From the NCBI GenBank assembly GCA_964426135.1, contig CAYRPN010000100.1:1-22073 (forward strand): a stretch of 22,073 bases of DNA, in the 5' to 3' direction. Under the pieces are notes generated by a model, which was not told where the DNA came from, searched no databases, and was given only the letters and a program-made list of their open reading frames with translations. Positions 1-6,727 of the stretch are shown in pieces (within the stretch, counting starts at the first letter, position 1; each line of letters opens with the position of its first letter). The position numbers and the translations under genes are program-made. This DNA comes from CAYRPN01 sp964426135. GTDB taxonomy: Bacteria; Planctomycetota; Phycisphaerae; Phycisphaerales; Phycisphaeraceae.

Positions 1-348
1 ACAAAGGCTTGTTCATAGATGGCACCCAGCATCGCCGGAATGATGGACTACACCCACTTCTGCATGTCGCGGCGCACAGGAATCTGAGTCGGCTAAGTCA
101 GAATAGGGAATGCAAAAGTCAAAATGCGAAAGTCAGAGTTGCGCAGCGACGTTGACTGGCAGACTTTTAACTTTTGCATTTTGACTTCACTATTTCGACT
201 TCTCCGGCTCAGCAGGCTCTCGGTTGGTTCATTCTCGCCGGATGGGTGATGGGCACACCCCAGGAGATTCGACTTCTGGCCACCTGCGACACGCCATGAC
301 GAAATGCCCTATCATGTCGCCCCGACTTTCAGGAATCCGCATCCAGAC
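1..348. other. Left-edge region without a clear gene
   Basis: I see no convincing complete gene here. The A/T-rich inverted array at 97-205 is listed separately. On the minus strand, positions 1-50 read as a short open stretch containing AMLGAIYEQAF that runs off the left edge. It is preceded in frame by a TAG at about 51-53. This could be the broken remnant of a gene lying mostly outside the window. The family is not identifiable from so few residues. Confidence 0.4.
97..205. repeat. Inverted array of 7-nt units (A/T-rich hairpin), copy 1
   Basis: The left arm (97-138) is six consecutive 7-nt units of the types GTCARAA, TAGGGAA, TGCAAAA and GTCAGAG. The right arm (160-205) is the reverse complement of a similar series, and 139-159 forms the loop. 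The arms pair well except where unit order differs. The block is far richer in A/T than the surrounding DNA and lies just upstream of fabD. A near-identical element is at 6480-6592. The function is unknown; a transcription boundary or a mobile repeat are both possible. Confidence 0.85.
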
Positions 349-1356
349 ATGAGCACACCGCAAATCATTCTCTGTCCCGGCCAGGGCGCCCAGCACGTGG
401 GCATGGGCAAAGCCTGGGCTGACAAGTTCAAGTCCGCAGCCGAAACCTTCGCCGAGGCGGACGCGGCGCTGGGCTATTCCATCAGCAAGCTCTGCTTTGA
501 AGGCCCGGAGGCGGACCTGAACAAGACCGACCGGGCGCAGGTGGCGATCTATGTCACCAGCGTCGCGTGCCATCGCGCGCTGGCGGAGCAAGGCAAGGTT
601 GGCACGCCGGCCGGCACCGCGGGCCTGAGCCTGGGCGAGTTCACGGCTCTGCACCTGGCGGGCGCGTTCAGTTTTCAAAGCGGCCTGTCGCTGGTGAAAC
701 TGCGCGGCGAAGCGATGCAGGCGGCGGCGGAGGCGACGCCCAGCGGGATGGTGGCGGTGACGGGGCTGGGTGATGAACAGGTGGCGAAGGAGATTTGCAG
801 GTTGGCGCTGGAGCAGGGCGCGAGCGCAGCCGTCAACTCGGCCGGCCCTCACCCCAGCCCTCTCCCGGGGGGAGAGGGGGCCGGAGGTGGAGCAGCCGCG
901 GCCGGCCCCGAGGTACTCGTGCCGGCCAACTTCAACAGTCCGATCCAGATCGTGCTCAGCGGCTCCAAGGGCGCGTGTGAAAGGGCCGCGAAAATCGCGG
1001 AGGAGAAAGGTTTCAAGCCCACGATCCTCGCGGTCGCCGGCGCTTTTCATTCGCCCATCATGCAGCCGGCGGCGGAAGAACTGGAAGCTGCGCTGAACAG
1101 GATCGAATGGGGATCGCTGAAGTGTCCGGTGCTGTCGAACGTGACTGCCCTGCCGCACGATGGCGATGTGAAGTCGATTCGCCAGCGCCTCGTCGAGCAA
1201 CTCACCAGCCCGGTGCGCTGGGCGTCGTCGATGCAGTGGGCGGTGGCGAACCTGCCGGGGCAGTTCATCGAGCTGGCGCCGGGCAAGACGCTGATGGGGC
1301 TGATGCGGCGGATCGACAAGGCGGCGAGAGTTGAAAACCACGCGGAGCCGGGATGA
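349..1356 (+). CDS. fabD: Malonyl-CoA:ACP transacylase (FabD)
   Basis: The enzyme moves malonyl groups from CoA to acyl carrier protein, supplying the extender unit for type II fatty-acid synthesis in the cytoplasm. The protein (335 aa from ATG 349) has the N-terminal GQGAQ motif (residues 11-15), the nucleophile Ser94 in GLSLGEF, and the catalytic His234 in AFHSPI. An in-frame ATG at 304 would add 15 residues with no family similarity. ATG 349 places the GQGAQ motif at the usual distance from the N-terminus. The Ser-to-His spacing is about 30 residues longer than in E. coli FabD. Much of the excess is a Gly/Pro-rich stretch encoded at 839-908, which is a palindromic repeat inserted in frame. 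fabG lies downstream after one intervening gene, matching the common fabD-fabG order, though no acpP follows in this window. Confidence 0.93.
   Translation: MSTPQIILCPGQGAQHVGMGKAWADKFKSAAETFAEADAALGYSISKLCFEGPEADLNKTDRAQVAIYVTSVACHRALAEQGKVGTPAGTAGLSLGEFTALHLAGAFSFQSGLSLVKLRGEAMQAAAEATPSGMVAVTGLGDEQVAKEICRLALEQGASAAVNSAGPHPSPLPGGEGAGGGAAAAGPEVLVPANFNSPIQIVLSGSKGACERAAKIAEEKGFKPTILAVAGAFHSPIMQPAAEELEAALNRIEWGSLKCPVLSNVTALPHDGDVKSIRQRLVEQLTSPVRWASSMQWAVANLPGQFIELAPGKTLMGLMRRIDKAARVENHAEPG
839..908. repeat. Palindromic element inserted in frame within fabD
   Basis: A 10-nt direct repeat CGGCCGGCCC occurs at 839-848 and again at 899-908, exactly 60 nt apart, so the reading frame is kept. Between the copies is a perfect 9-bp stem (858-866 with 870-878) closed by GGG. 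Its translation includes HPSPLPGGEG, a peptide string I recognise as a recurrent translation of a dispersed palindromic repeat in many GC-rich bacterial proteins. The flanking direct repeat could be a target duplication or part of the element. Confidence 0.75.
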
Positions 1357-1374
1357 GTTAAAGGGACACAGCAT

Positions 1375-1740
1375 ATGGACGAGATATCCTCGACGATATG
1401 GTCGCTAGGTGTTGAAGCACGCAAGACGCCGCTCGCCTTGTGGCTTGCCCGCTTCGTAGGGCCGTTCATCGGTTTCGCCATCGGCGCTTGGTTCTACTTC
1501 TACTTCCCAAAGCGCCGAAAAGTCATTGCTATTACATTGCTCCTAATCGGCTTGGTATCTTTAGCGCCTCTCCTTTTATGTATGTGGAAGATTGTTCCAT
1601 GGCCTAAGTTCTCCGACGATAAAGCACTTGCGGACGCTTTTCTGAGCACCGTGTTTATCGGTGGTCTTACATGCTTTGTACTCGGCGGTGGCCTTTTGCT
1701 CTACATTATTCAACGGGAGCGTGAAGAGGGAAAAGAGTGA
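1375..1740 (+). CDS. Small membrane protein, unknown function
   Basis: This 121-aa protein is not recognised. It has three hydrophobic segments, at about residues 23-43, 50-71 and 88-109. A basic loop (KRRK) follows the first and a charged C-terminal tail (REREEGKE) ends the protein, so it is probably an inner-membrane protein. The gene sits between fabD (18 nt upstream) and fabG (62 nt downstream) on the same strand and may be co-transcribed with them. Its DNA is visibly more A/T-rich and uses more A/T-ending codons than either neighbour, which suggests a later arrival. The upstream AAGGG is a weak ribosome site. No function can be inferred from sequence alone. Confidence 0.6.
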   Translation: MDEISSTIWSLGVEARKTPLALWLARFVGPFIGFAIGAWFYFYFPKRRKVIAITLLLIGLVSLAPLLLCMWKIVPWPKFSDDKALADAFLSTVFIGGLTCFVLGGGLLLYIIQREREEGKE

Positions 1741-1802
1741 TCCCCGTTCATCGGTGCCAGTAGACCGTAGTAAACGGACTCTCACAATCAAGCATTCTCA
1801 GT

Positions 1803-2558
1803 ATGTCAATGAATCCCAATCCAGAAACTCGTCTCGCTCTCGTCACCGGCGCCTCCCGCGGCATCGGCGCGGCCATCGCACAGGCTCTAGGTTTGCAGGG
1901 CCGGCACGTCGTGCTGATGGCGCGCAACGCCGACAAGCTCAATGAAGTCGCCAAGTCCATCACCGACGCCGGCGGTCAGGCGAGCGTGTTGCCCTGCGAC
2001 ATCGCCGATCACAAGGCGCTGGCGGAGGCGATTGAGAAGATCGCCGACGCGCACAAGCGGCTGGACATCCTCGTGAACAATGCCGGCATCACCCGCGACA
2101 ACCTGATGCTGCGCATGAGCGATGATGAGTTCGACTCGGTGATCAACACGAACCTGCGTGCGGTGTTCGTCGCCTGTCGCGCGGCCCTGCGTCCGATGAT
2201 GCGCGGCAAGTGGGGCCGAATCATCAACATCAGTTCCGTGTCGGGCCTCGTCGGCAACGCGGGGCAGGCGAACTACGCCGCCGCCAAGGCGGGCCTGCTG
2301 GGTCTGACGAAGTCGATCGCCCGCGAAATGGGCAGCAAGAACATCACGGCGAACGTGGTCGCTCCGGGCTTCATCGAGACGGACATGACCGACGTGCTGC
2401 CTCAGCAGGTGAAGGATGGCGCCGCCGCCGCCACGGCGCTCAAGCGATTCGGCAAGCCCGCGGAAATCGCCGCGGCCGTCGCATTCCTGGCCAGCGAGGA
2501 AGCGGGTTACGTCACCGGCCAGACCTTGGCCGTCGACGGCGGCATGACGATGTGTTGA
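1803..2558 (+). CDS. fabG: 3-oxoacyl-ACP reductase (FabG)
   Basis: This NADPH-dependent enzyme reduces 3-oxoacyl-ACP to 3-hydroxyacyl-ACP in fatty-acid elongation. It is a classical short-chain dehydrogenase of 251 aa. The cofactor motif TGASRGIG is at residues 15-22, NNAG at 92-95, and the catalytic residues are Ser145, Tyr158 and Lys162 in the GQANYAAAKAG context typical of FabG. A conserved Asn at 117 completes the tetrad. The C-terminus (VDGGMTMC) matches the family. Either ATG 1803 or ATG 1809 could be the start, and neither has a clear Shine-Dalgarno site. Transcription probably ends at the hairpin at 2589-2613. Orthology to FabG rather than another SDR is supported by motif context and by fabD upstream. 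Confidence 0.92.
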   Translation: MSMNPNPETRLALVTGASRGIGAAIAQALGLQGRHVVLMARNADKLNEVAKSITDAGGQASVLPCDIADHKALAEAIEKIADAHKRLDILVNNAGITRDNLMLRMSDDEFDSVINTNLRAVFVACRAALRPMMRGKWGRIINISSVSGLVGNAGQANYAAAKAGLLGLTKSIAREMGSKNITANVVAPGFIETDMTDVLPQQVKDGAAAATALKRFGKPAEIAAAVAFLASEEAGYVTGQTLAVDGGMTMC

Positions 2559-2580
2559 TCGCGGACGACGACAACGGAAT

Positions 2581-2620
2581 AAAAAAAGCAACCCGCCCAA
2601 GGTGAGCGGGTTGTTTTGTT
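2581..2620. terminator. Bidirectional rho-independent terminator between fabG and murA
   Basis: A perfect 8-bp stem (2589-2596 with 2606-2613) with a 9-nt loop is followed by a T-rich run (2611-2620) on the plus strand. It is preceded by seven A residues (2581-2587), which form a T tract for minus-strand transcripts. It lies between the convergent fabG and murA stop codons and can serve both. Confidence 0.88.
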
Positions 2621-2655
2621 TTCCCGTTTAGCGTCCACTCGCAGAGCGGATGATC

Positions 2656-4122
2656 TCACGACGCATCTCGATCCACGCGTTCGATGTCCGCGCCCAGTTG
2701 CTGCAGGCACGTCTCCATTTTCTCGTAACCGCGATCCAGGTGATACACGCGGTGTACGGTGGTGGTTCCTGTGGCGGCAAGACCGGCGATGATGAGGCCC
2801 GCGCTGGCGCGAAGGTCGCTGGCCATGACGGGCGCGCCGACGAACTTGCGCACGCCGGCGACGATGGCCGTGGGGCCGTTGCGGGTGATGTTCGCGCCCA
2901 TGCGCAGCAGTTCCGCCGCGTGCATGAAGCGGTCGGGATAAATCTTCTCGGTGATGATGGAGTTGCCGTCGGCCAGGCAAAGCAGCGCCATGATCTGCGC
3001 CTGCAGGTCGGTCGGGAATCCGGGGTGCGGCTGCGTCACGACCTCGACGGGATCGAGCCTGCGGGCGCTGGCGACGCGGATGGTCTCGCGCAGGCGGTTG
3101 GGCCGCTTGCAGTCTTCGGGCGGCAGTTCGATGTCCACGCCGATTTCGTGCAGACGGTCGAAGGTGGAGGTCAGCGCGTCGACCGGGCAGTTCTCCAGCA
3201 CGACATCGCCATTGGTGATCGCCGCCGCCATGATGTACGTGCCGGCCTCGATGCGATCGGGCATCACGGTGTAATCGGCGCCATGCAGTTTCTCCACGCC
3301 GTCGATCACGATGCGGGGCGTGCCTGCTCCGCGCACCTGGGCGCCCATGGTGTTCAGCAGATTCGCCAGGTCTTCAATCTCCGGCTCGCAGGCGGCACAT
3401 TCGATGATCGTCGTGCCCTCGGCCAGCACCGCGGCGCTCATGACGTTGGCGGTGCCCAGCACGGTGGAGCCGAACGGCCCGCCCAGGAAAATGCGGGCGC
3501 CCTTGAGGCGCGACGCCTCGGCGACGATGTAGCCTTCATCCAGATGAATGCGTGCGCCCAGGGCACGCAGGCCGCGGATGTGCAGATCGACCGGGCGCGG
3601 GCCGATGTTGCAGCCGCCGGGCATGGAGACGCGGGCGAACTTGCGCTTGGCGACGAGCGGCCCCAGCGTGCAGATGCTGGCCCGCATGGTGCGGACGATG
3701 TCGTAATCCGCCTGCGTCGGCGTGGCGTTGTCGACGTGGATGGTGAGCTGCGACACATCCTCCGGCGGCGCGAGCATCGCATCGATCGAGCCTGCGCCGC
3801 CGCGCGGCAAAGCGCCGATCTTGCGAGGCCCATCCATGGTTGCGCTGCCACCACCGCCGGCGGGCACCGCGGCGCGCTGCGGCACGGTCACCACCTGCGG
3901 CACGACGGCTGAGTGCATCGCACGCCACTTGGCGGTGGCGCCCAGCGACTCGAGCAGCCGGCACATGTTTTGGATGTCGGACAGTTGAGGGACGTCGCGC
4001 AGGATCACCGGCTCGTCCGTGAGCAACGCCGCCGCCATCAGGGGCAGACTGGCGTTCTTGGAGCCGTGAATACGTAGAGTCCCGCGCAGGCGTTTCCCGC
4101 CGTGAATCAAGAATGCATCCAT
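2656..4122 (-). CDS. murA: UDP-N-acetylglucosamine 1-carboxyvinyltransferase (MurA)
   Basis: MurA transfers enolpyruvate from PEP to UDP-GlcNAc, the first committed step of peptidoglycan precursor synthesis in the cytoplasm. Key residues are visible. Lys22 sits in GSKNASLP. The catalytic Cys171 is in PGGCNIG, the cysteine that fosfomycin targets. The catalytic Asp is in FPTDLQAQ, and RASAGLIIAG and DRGYEKME lie near the C-terminus. The protein is 488 aa against about 420 for E. coli MurA. The excess is mainly one Gly/Pro/Ala-rich insertion of about 56 residues between roughly residues 67 and 125. The insertion precedes the conserved YDIVRTMRAS segment. The gene is monocistronic, convergent with fabG and divergent from the sugar kinase. 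Start ATG 4122 gives the normal N-terminus. Confidence 0.93.
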   Translation of the reverse strand: MDAFLIHGGKRLRGTLRIHGSKNASLPLMAAALLTDEPVILRDVPQLSDIQNMCRLLESLGATAKWRAMHSAVVPQVVTVPQRAAVPAGGGGSATMDGPRKIGALPRGGAGSIDAMLAPPEDVSQLTIHVDNATPTQADYDIVRTMRASICTLGPLVAKRKFARVSMPGGCNIGPRPVDLHIRGLRALGARIHLDEGYIVAEASRLKGARIFLGGPFGSTVLGTANVMSAAVLAEGTTIIECAACEPEIEDLANLLNTMGAQVRGAGTPRIVIDGVEKLHGADYTVMPDRIEAGTYIMAAAITNGDVVLENCPVDALTSTFDRLHEIGVDIELPPEDCKRPNRLRETIRVASARRLDPVEVVTQPHPGFPTDLQAQIMALLCLADGNSIITEKIYPDRFMHAAELLRMGANITRNGPTAIVAGVRKFVGAPVMASDLRASAGLIIAGLAATGTTTVHRVYHLDRGYEKMETCLQQLGADIERVDRDAS

Positions 4123-4486
4123 GCGCCGCTCACCATCTCAGAATCGGGAAGGGAAATCAAGGGGAACCGCCGCGGATTCCCACGAGCTTGACTTTCAAAA
4201 AGATCGGCGAGGGCGGGTGCGTGACTGGAAAAATGGCGGCTCTCGGGCGTCGGTTAGCGGAAACGCCGCAGGCGTCTGGCCGAGCGACCCCGCGTCAGCC
4301 GCCACGTAATCCTCGCCCGTCGAATGCCGGTCGCCAGTTTCACGCGGGAAGTCCTCCGCCGCCCAGGGCTCAATGCCCGGACGCCTGCGGCGTTTCCGCT
4401 CACCGCGACAAAGGTCACGATGCCGCGTGCGCGGATCGTTGCGCCGTTTGTTTCCTTGGGGCGTGCCTCGTATCTTCTGTGGCGAC
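4123..4486. other. Divergent intergenic region murA / sugar kinase
   Basis: The region lies between two divergent genes and presumably contains both promoters. No pair of -35/-10 boxes stands out. The notable structure is a perfect 20-bp inverted repeat, listed separately. An in-frame upstream ATG at 4373 would extend the kinase by 38 Arg-rich residues and is not favoured. Confidence 0.5.
4256..4400. repeat. Widely spaced inverted repeat
   Basis: Positions 4256-4275 and 4381-4400 are perfect reverse complements over 20 bp, centred on AACGCCGCAGGCGT. Similarity extends weakly outward (GTCGGTTAG against the complement of CTCACCGCGAC). The arms are separated by 105 nt. This looks like the terminal repeats of a small nonautonomous element or a large hairpin, and no coding capacity is seen inside. 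Confidence 0.7.
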
Positions 4487-5419
4487 ATGAGTGTTCACTT
4501 CACCATCCTCGGCCTCGGCGAAGCCCTGTTCGATGTGTTCCCCGACAAGCAGGTGCTCGGCGGCGCGCCTCTGAATGTGGCTGTCCACGCGCACCAGATC
4601 GCCCAACCTCGTGGCGGGCGCGGCGTCGTGGTCAGCCGGATCGGGCAGGATCCTCTGGGCAGCCTGCTGCTTGCGGACTTGCGAAAACGCGGCATGACGA
4701 CGGAGTTCGTGCAGGCCGATCCGGATCACGCGACCGGCACGGTCTACGTCGATCTGAGCAATCCCGCCTCGCCCAGCTACGACATCGTCAAGGGTGTGGC
4801 GTGGGACTGGATTCAGTTTGACCCGGAACTCGAATCGCTCGCATCGCAGTGTCAGGCGGTGTGCTTTGGCACCCTGGCACAGCGGGAGGGCGAGTCGCGC
4901 AACACGATCCTGCGCGTGCTGGCCGCCGCCAAACGGGCGGTGCGTTTGTTTGACGTGAATCTGCGGCAGAAATATTTCAGCGCGCAGATCATTCGCCGGA
5001 GTCTGGAGAATTGCAACGCGATCAAGTTGAATGTGGAGGAACTGCCGATTGTCGCCGACCTGCTGGCATTGACCGCGTCGCCCACTGCCGCCGGCCAGGA
5101 CGCCAATGAAAAGCTCGCGACGACGCTGATGAAGAAGCACAGCCTGAACCTTGTGGCGCTGACTCGCGGCGAACGGGGCACGGTGCTGCTGACGCCGACC
5201 GGTCGATTCGAGAGCGCCGTGCCGCACTACGCACCGGAGCCTGGCGCCGACAGCGTCGGCGCCGGGGACGCGTGCGCCGCGGGCATTCTGCTGGGCATGG
5301 TGCAGCGCTGGCCGTTGGATCGCACGGTGAATGTCGCGAATCATCTGGGGGCGTATGTCGCGTCGAGGGCCGGCGCGACGCCGACGCTTCCTGCGCAGAT
5401 TCTGGAGATGACGAAGTAA
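4487..5419 (+). CDS. PfkB-family carbohydrate kinase (fructokinase-like)
   Basis: The protein is probably an ATP-dependent sugar kinase of the ribokinase/PfkB fold, acting in the cytoplasm. It is 310 aa from ATG 4487, close to the family norm. The N-terminal GLGEALFDVFP and the GGAPLNVAVH signature (residues 25-34) resemble bacterial fructokinases. The C-terminal signature DSVGAGDACAAG carries the catalytic base Asp261. The segment VKLN/IKLNVEEL before it is also typical. The 4373 ATG in the same frame would add an Arg-rich, nonconserved leader, so 4487 is preferred although no Shine-Dalgarno site precedes it. The substrate cannot be fixed from sequence; fructose is the best guess. It is divergent from murA, and no sugar transporter is adjacent. 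Confidence 0.85.
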   Translation: MSVHFTILGLGEALFDVFPDKQVLGGAPLNVAVHAHQIAQPRGGRGVVVSRIGQDPLGSLLLADLRKRGMTTEFVQADPDHATGTVYVDLSNPASPSYDIVKGVAWDWIQFDPELESLASQCQAVCFGTLAQREGESRNTILRVLAAAKRAVRLFDVNLRQKYFSAQIIRRSLENCNAIKLNVEELPIVADLLALTASPTAAGQDANEKLATTLMKKHSLNLVALTRGERGTVLLTPTGRFESAVPHYAPEPGADSVGAGDACAAGILLGMVQRWPLDRTVNVANHLGAYVASRAGATPTLPAQILEMTK

Positions 5420-5459
5420 AGAGCTTGGAAGAAGTGAATACGCAACTCGGCGGCCGGGC

Positions 5460-5538
5460 GCGTCAAGTCCGCGCGGAGGCTCCGTGTTGCATTCTTGTCC
5501 ACTGTGGTGCGTCCGCGCCGAGCCTTGACGCACCCTAC
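5460..5538. repeat. GCGTCAAG inverted-repeat element, copy 1
   Basis: The left arm begins GCGTCAAGTCCGCGCGGA (5460-5477). The right arm (5508-5531) is its imperfect reverse complement and ends CTTGACGC, followed by ACCCTACA. The same arms and the same trailing ACCCTACA occur at 7221-7360, so this is a dispersed family. It sits just downstream of the kinase stop codon. Confidence 0.75.
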
Positions 5539-5564
5539 ACGGTAGCCGTACCTGGATAAGCACC

Positions 5565-5852
5565 ATGCCTGGAGCCGCGAGACTGCTGCTGTGCATCTGG
5601 CTGGGTGTGACCGCCGCGGCCGCGCTGCCTGGATGGTTGATCGCGCGATTTCTGCCGATGTGGGCGTCGATTCCTTTGAATGTGCTGCTGGCGCTGGCGG
5701 CCACGATGGTTGGCGTTTTGTTCGTCGTCGCGGCTGTTCCCGGCGACAGCGCGATGATCAAACGAAGCAACCACCTCTACAGCATTATGTTCCCATTGAT
5801 CGCGGCGAGCCCGACCGTGGTTGTCGTGTCGATCTACAGGTGGTGCGTGTGA
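5565..5852 (+). CDS. Small hydrophobic membrane protein, unknown function
   Basis: This 95-aa protein is not recognised. It is mostly hydrophobic, with segments at about residues 5-29, 35-58 and 72-90. A short polar stretch (PGDSAMIKRSNH) separates the second and third. Three membrane spans are plausible. The gene lies 145 nt downstream of the kinase, after a repeat element, and there is no clear ribosome site at ATG 5565. Its codon use resembles the G+C-rich neighbours. Because small hydrophobic ORFs can arise by chance in GC-rich DNA, confidence is moderate. Confidence 0.45.
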   Translation: MPGAARLLLCIWLGVTAAAALPGWLIARFLPMWASIPLNVLLALAATMVGVLFVVAAVPGDSAMIKRSNHLYSIMFPLIAASPTVVVVSIYRWCV

Positions 5853-5961
5853 TGGAGCGGTGATGTGGGGCTTGCGGCCGCAACGTCGACGGTGTGGGGC
5901 GCCGCGAACCGAAGCCACACTCGGCGGAGCTTGAGGCTAACGGAGCGGATGGCCTGCTCCG

Positions 5962-6312
5962 TCATCCCCCGGACGCCTTGGCCGGATAGCCCATTTCCTT
6001 GAGCATCTGCACGAGTCTGTCCCGGTGATCGCCTTGCACTTCGACGCCGTCCTCTCGCAAACTCGCGCCGGCGGCACAAGTGGCGCGCAACAGCTTCGCG
6101 AGTGTTTTGAGATCAGTGGCGTGCGAGTTGAGGCCGGTGATCACGGTGACCCACTTGCCGTTGCGCTTCTCGCGCTGCACGCGCGCCGGCTGATCTTTTG
6201 GAAGACACACCCGGCCCACCTTGTCGCGCGGACAGCCGCACTCGGCGACCGGCTTGCCGCAGGCTTCGCAGGTAACGGGGCGTTGCAGTGAAGTGCCGTC
6301 GAAGAGTCCCAT
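5962..6312 (-). CDS. SUI1/YciH family translation factor
   Basis: The protein is a bacterial homologue of eukaryotic initiation factor eIF1 (YciH/SUI1 family), which is thought to bind the small ribosomal subunit and affect start-site fidelity. It is 116 aa. The N-terminal part has four cysteines (Cys15, Cys18, Cys25, Cys27), which look like a small zinc-binding knuckle. The SUI1 domain follows from about residue 45, with KWVTVITGLNSHATDLKTLAKLL and a conserved GASLREDGVEVQGDHRDRL segment. E. coli YciH has a comparable length and domain. The physiological role in bacteria is not well settled. The gene stands alone on the minus strand. Confidence 0.9.
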   Translation of the reverse strand: MGLFDGTSLQRPVTCEACGKPVAECGCPRDKVGRVCLPKDQPARVQREKRNGKWVTVITGLNSHATDLKTLAKLLRATCAAGASLREDGVEVQGDHRDRLVQMLKEMGYPAKASGG

Positions 6313-6390
6313 GATGAAATCCAGAATCAGCGCAGCCGCGGCAGGCGGCCGCGTCTACAGGCTCAACGCAAGCCCTGGAATGTTTGACGA

Positions 6391-6437
6391 GGGGTGGCCG
6401 ATCCGGGGCTTCCGCGGACTCCAGCCCCGGCCACCCC
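6391..6437. repeat. GC-rich palindrome
   Basis: GGGGTGGCCG at 6391-6400 pairs with CGGCCACCCC at 6428-6437. GGGGCT inside the left arm pairs with AGCCCC inside the right, leaving a small bulge. It resembles a stable hairpin of a dispersed repeat type. There is no T tract, so it is not an obvious terminator. Confidence 0.65.
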
Positions 6438-6479
6438 AAAGCGGTGCCGCGGCCCTTCTTACCTAAGCCGGCAGAGCCG

Positions 6480-6592
6480 GGAAAAGTCAAAATAGTGAAG
6501 TCAAAATGCAAAAGTCAAAAGTCAGAGGTTGACGCCCCCACGGGCTCTGACTTTTGCATTTTGACTTTTGCATTCACTATTTTGACTTTTCC
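6480..6592. repeat. Inverted array of 7-nt units (A/T-rich hairpin), copy 2
   Basis: The left arm contains six 7-nt units in 6486-6527: three of GTCAAAA, one TAGTGAA, one TGCAAAA and one GTCAGAG. The right arm (about 6545-6592) carries the reverse complements. The outer 20 bp and inner 8 bp match perfectly, while the middle differs by a changed order of units. Unit types match copy 1 at 97-205. The A/T-rich block stands out sharply from the GC-rich flanks. Confidence 0.9.
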
Positions 6593-6716
6593 GATGCACA
6601 CTTCTGTGCGCCGTGCGCGAACGTGACGGTGTCAGAATCTACGTTGCGGCCGTCGTTACCGCCGATCATAATCGCTCAATCGAGTCTGTTCCCGCAAGTC
6701 CTCCGCATTCCCATTC

Positions 6717-6721
6717 AGGAG
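6717..6721 (+). promoter_or_regulatory. Ribosome binding site of the NIPSNAP gene
   Basis: AGGAG lies 6 nt before ATG 6728 and fixes that start over the longer in-frame ATG at 6554. Confidence 0.75.
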
Positions 6722-6727
6722 TTGAAC

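Larger units (their letters stand above)
6313..6727. other. Repeat-bearing intergenic region
   Basis: This divergent gap between the SUI1 gene and the NIPSNAP gene holds a GC-rich palindrome (6391-6437) and a second inverted heptamer array (6480-6592), both listed separately. I see no further gene. A strong ribosome site (AGGAG, 6717-6721) marks the start of the next gene. Confidence 0.6.

Noticed and set aside
1..50. Fragment of a group II intron reverse transcriptase on the minus strand
   Set aside because: Only the short string AIYEQAF is suggestive. It is preceded by an in-frame stop and cut by the window edge, which is too little to assign.
97..205. Possible CRISPR array
   Set aside because: The units are 7 nt, contiguous and inverted between arms, with no spacers and no cas genes.
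2650..3912. Long plus-strand open frame opposite murA
   Set aside because: It covers the MurA gene in antisense, and its composition is typical of shadow frames.
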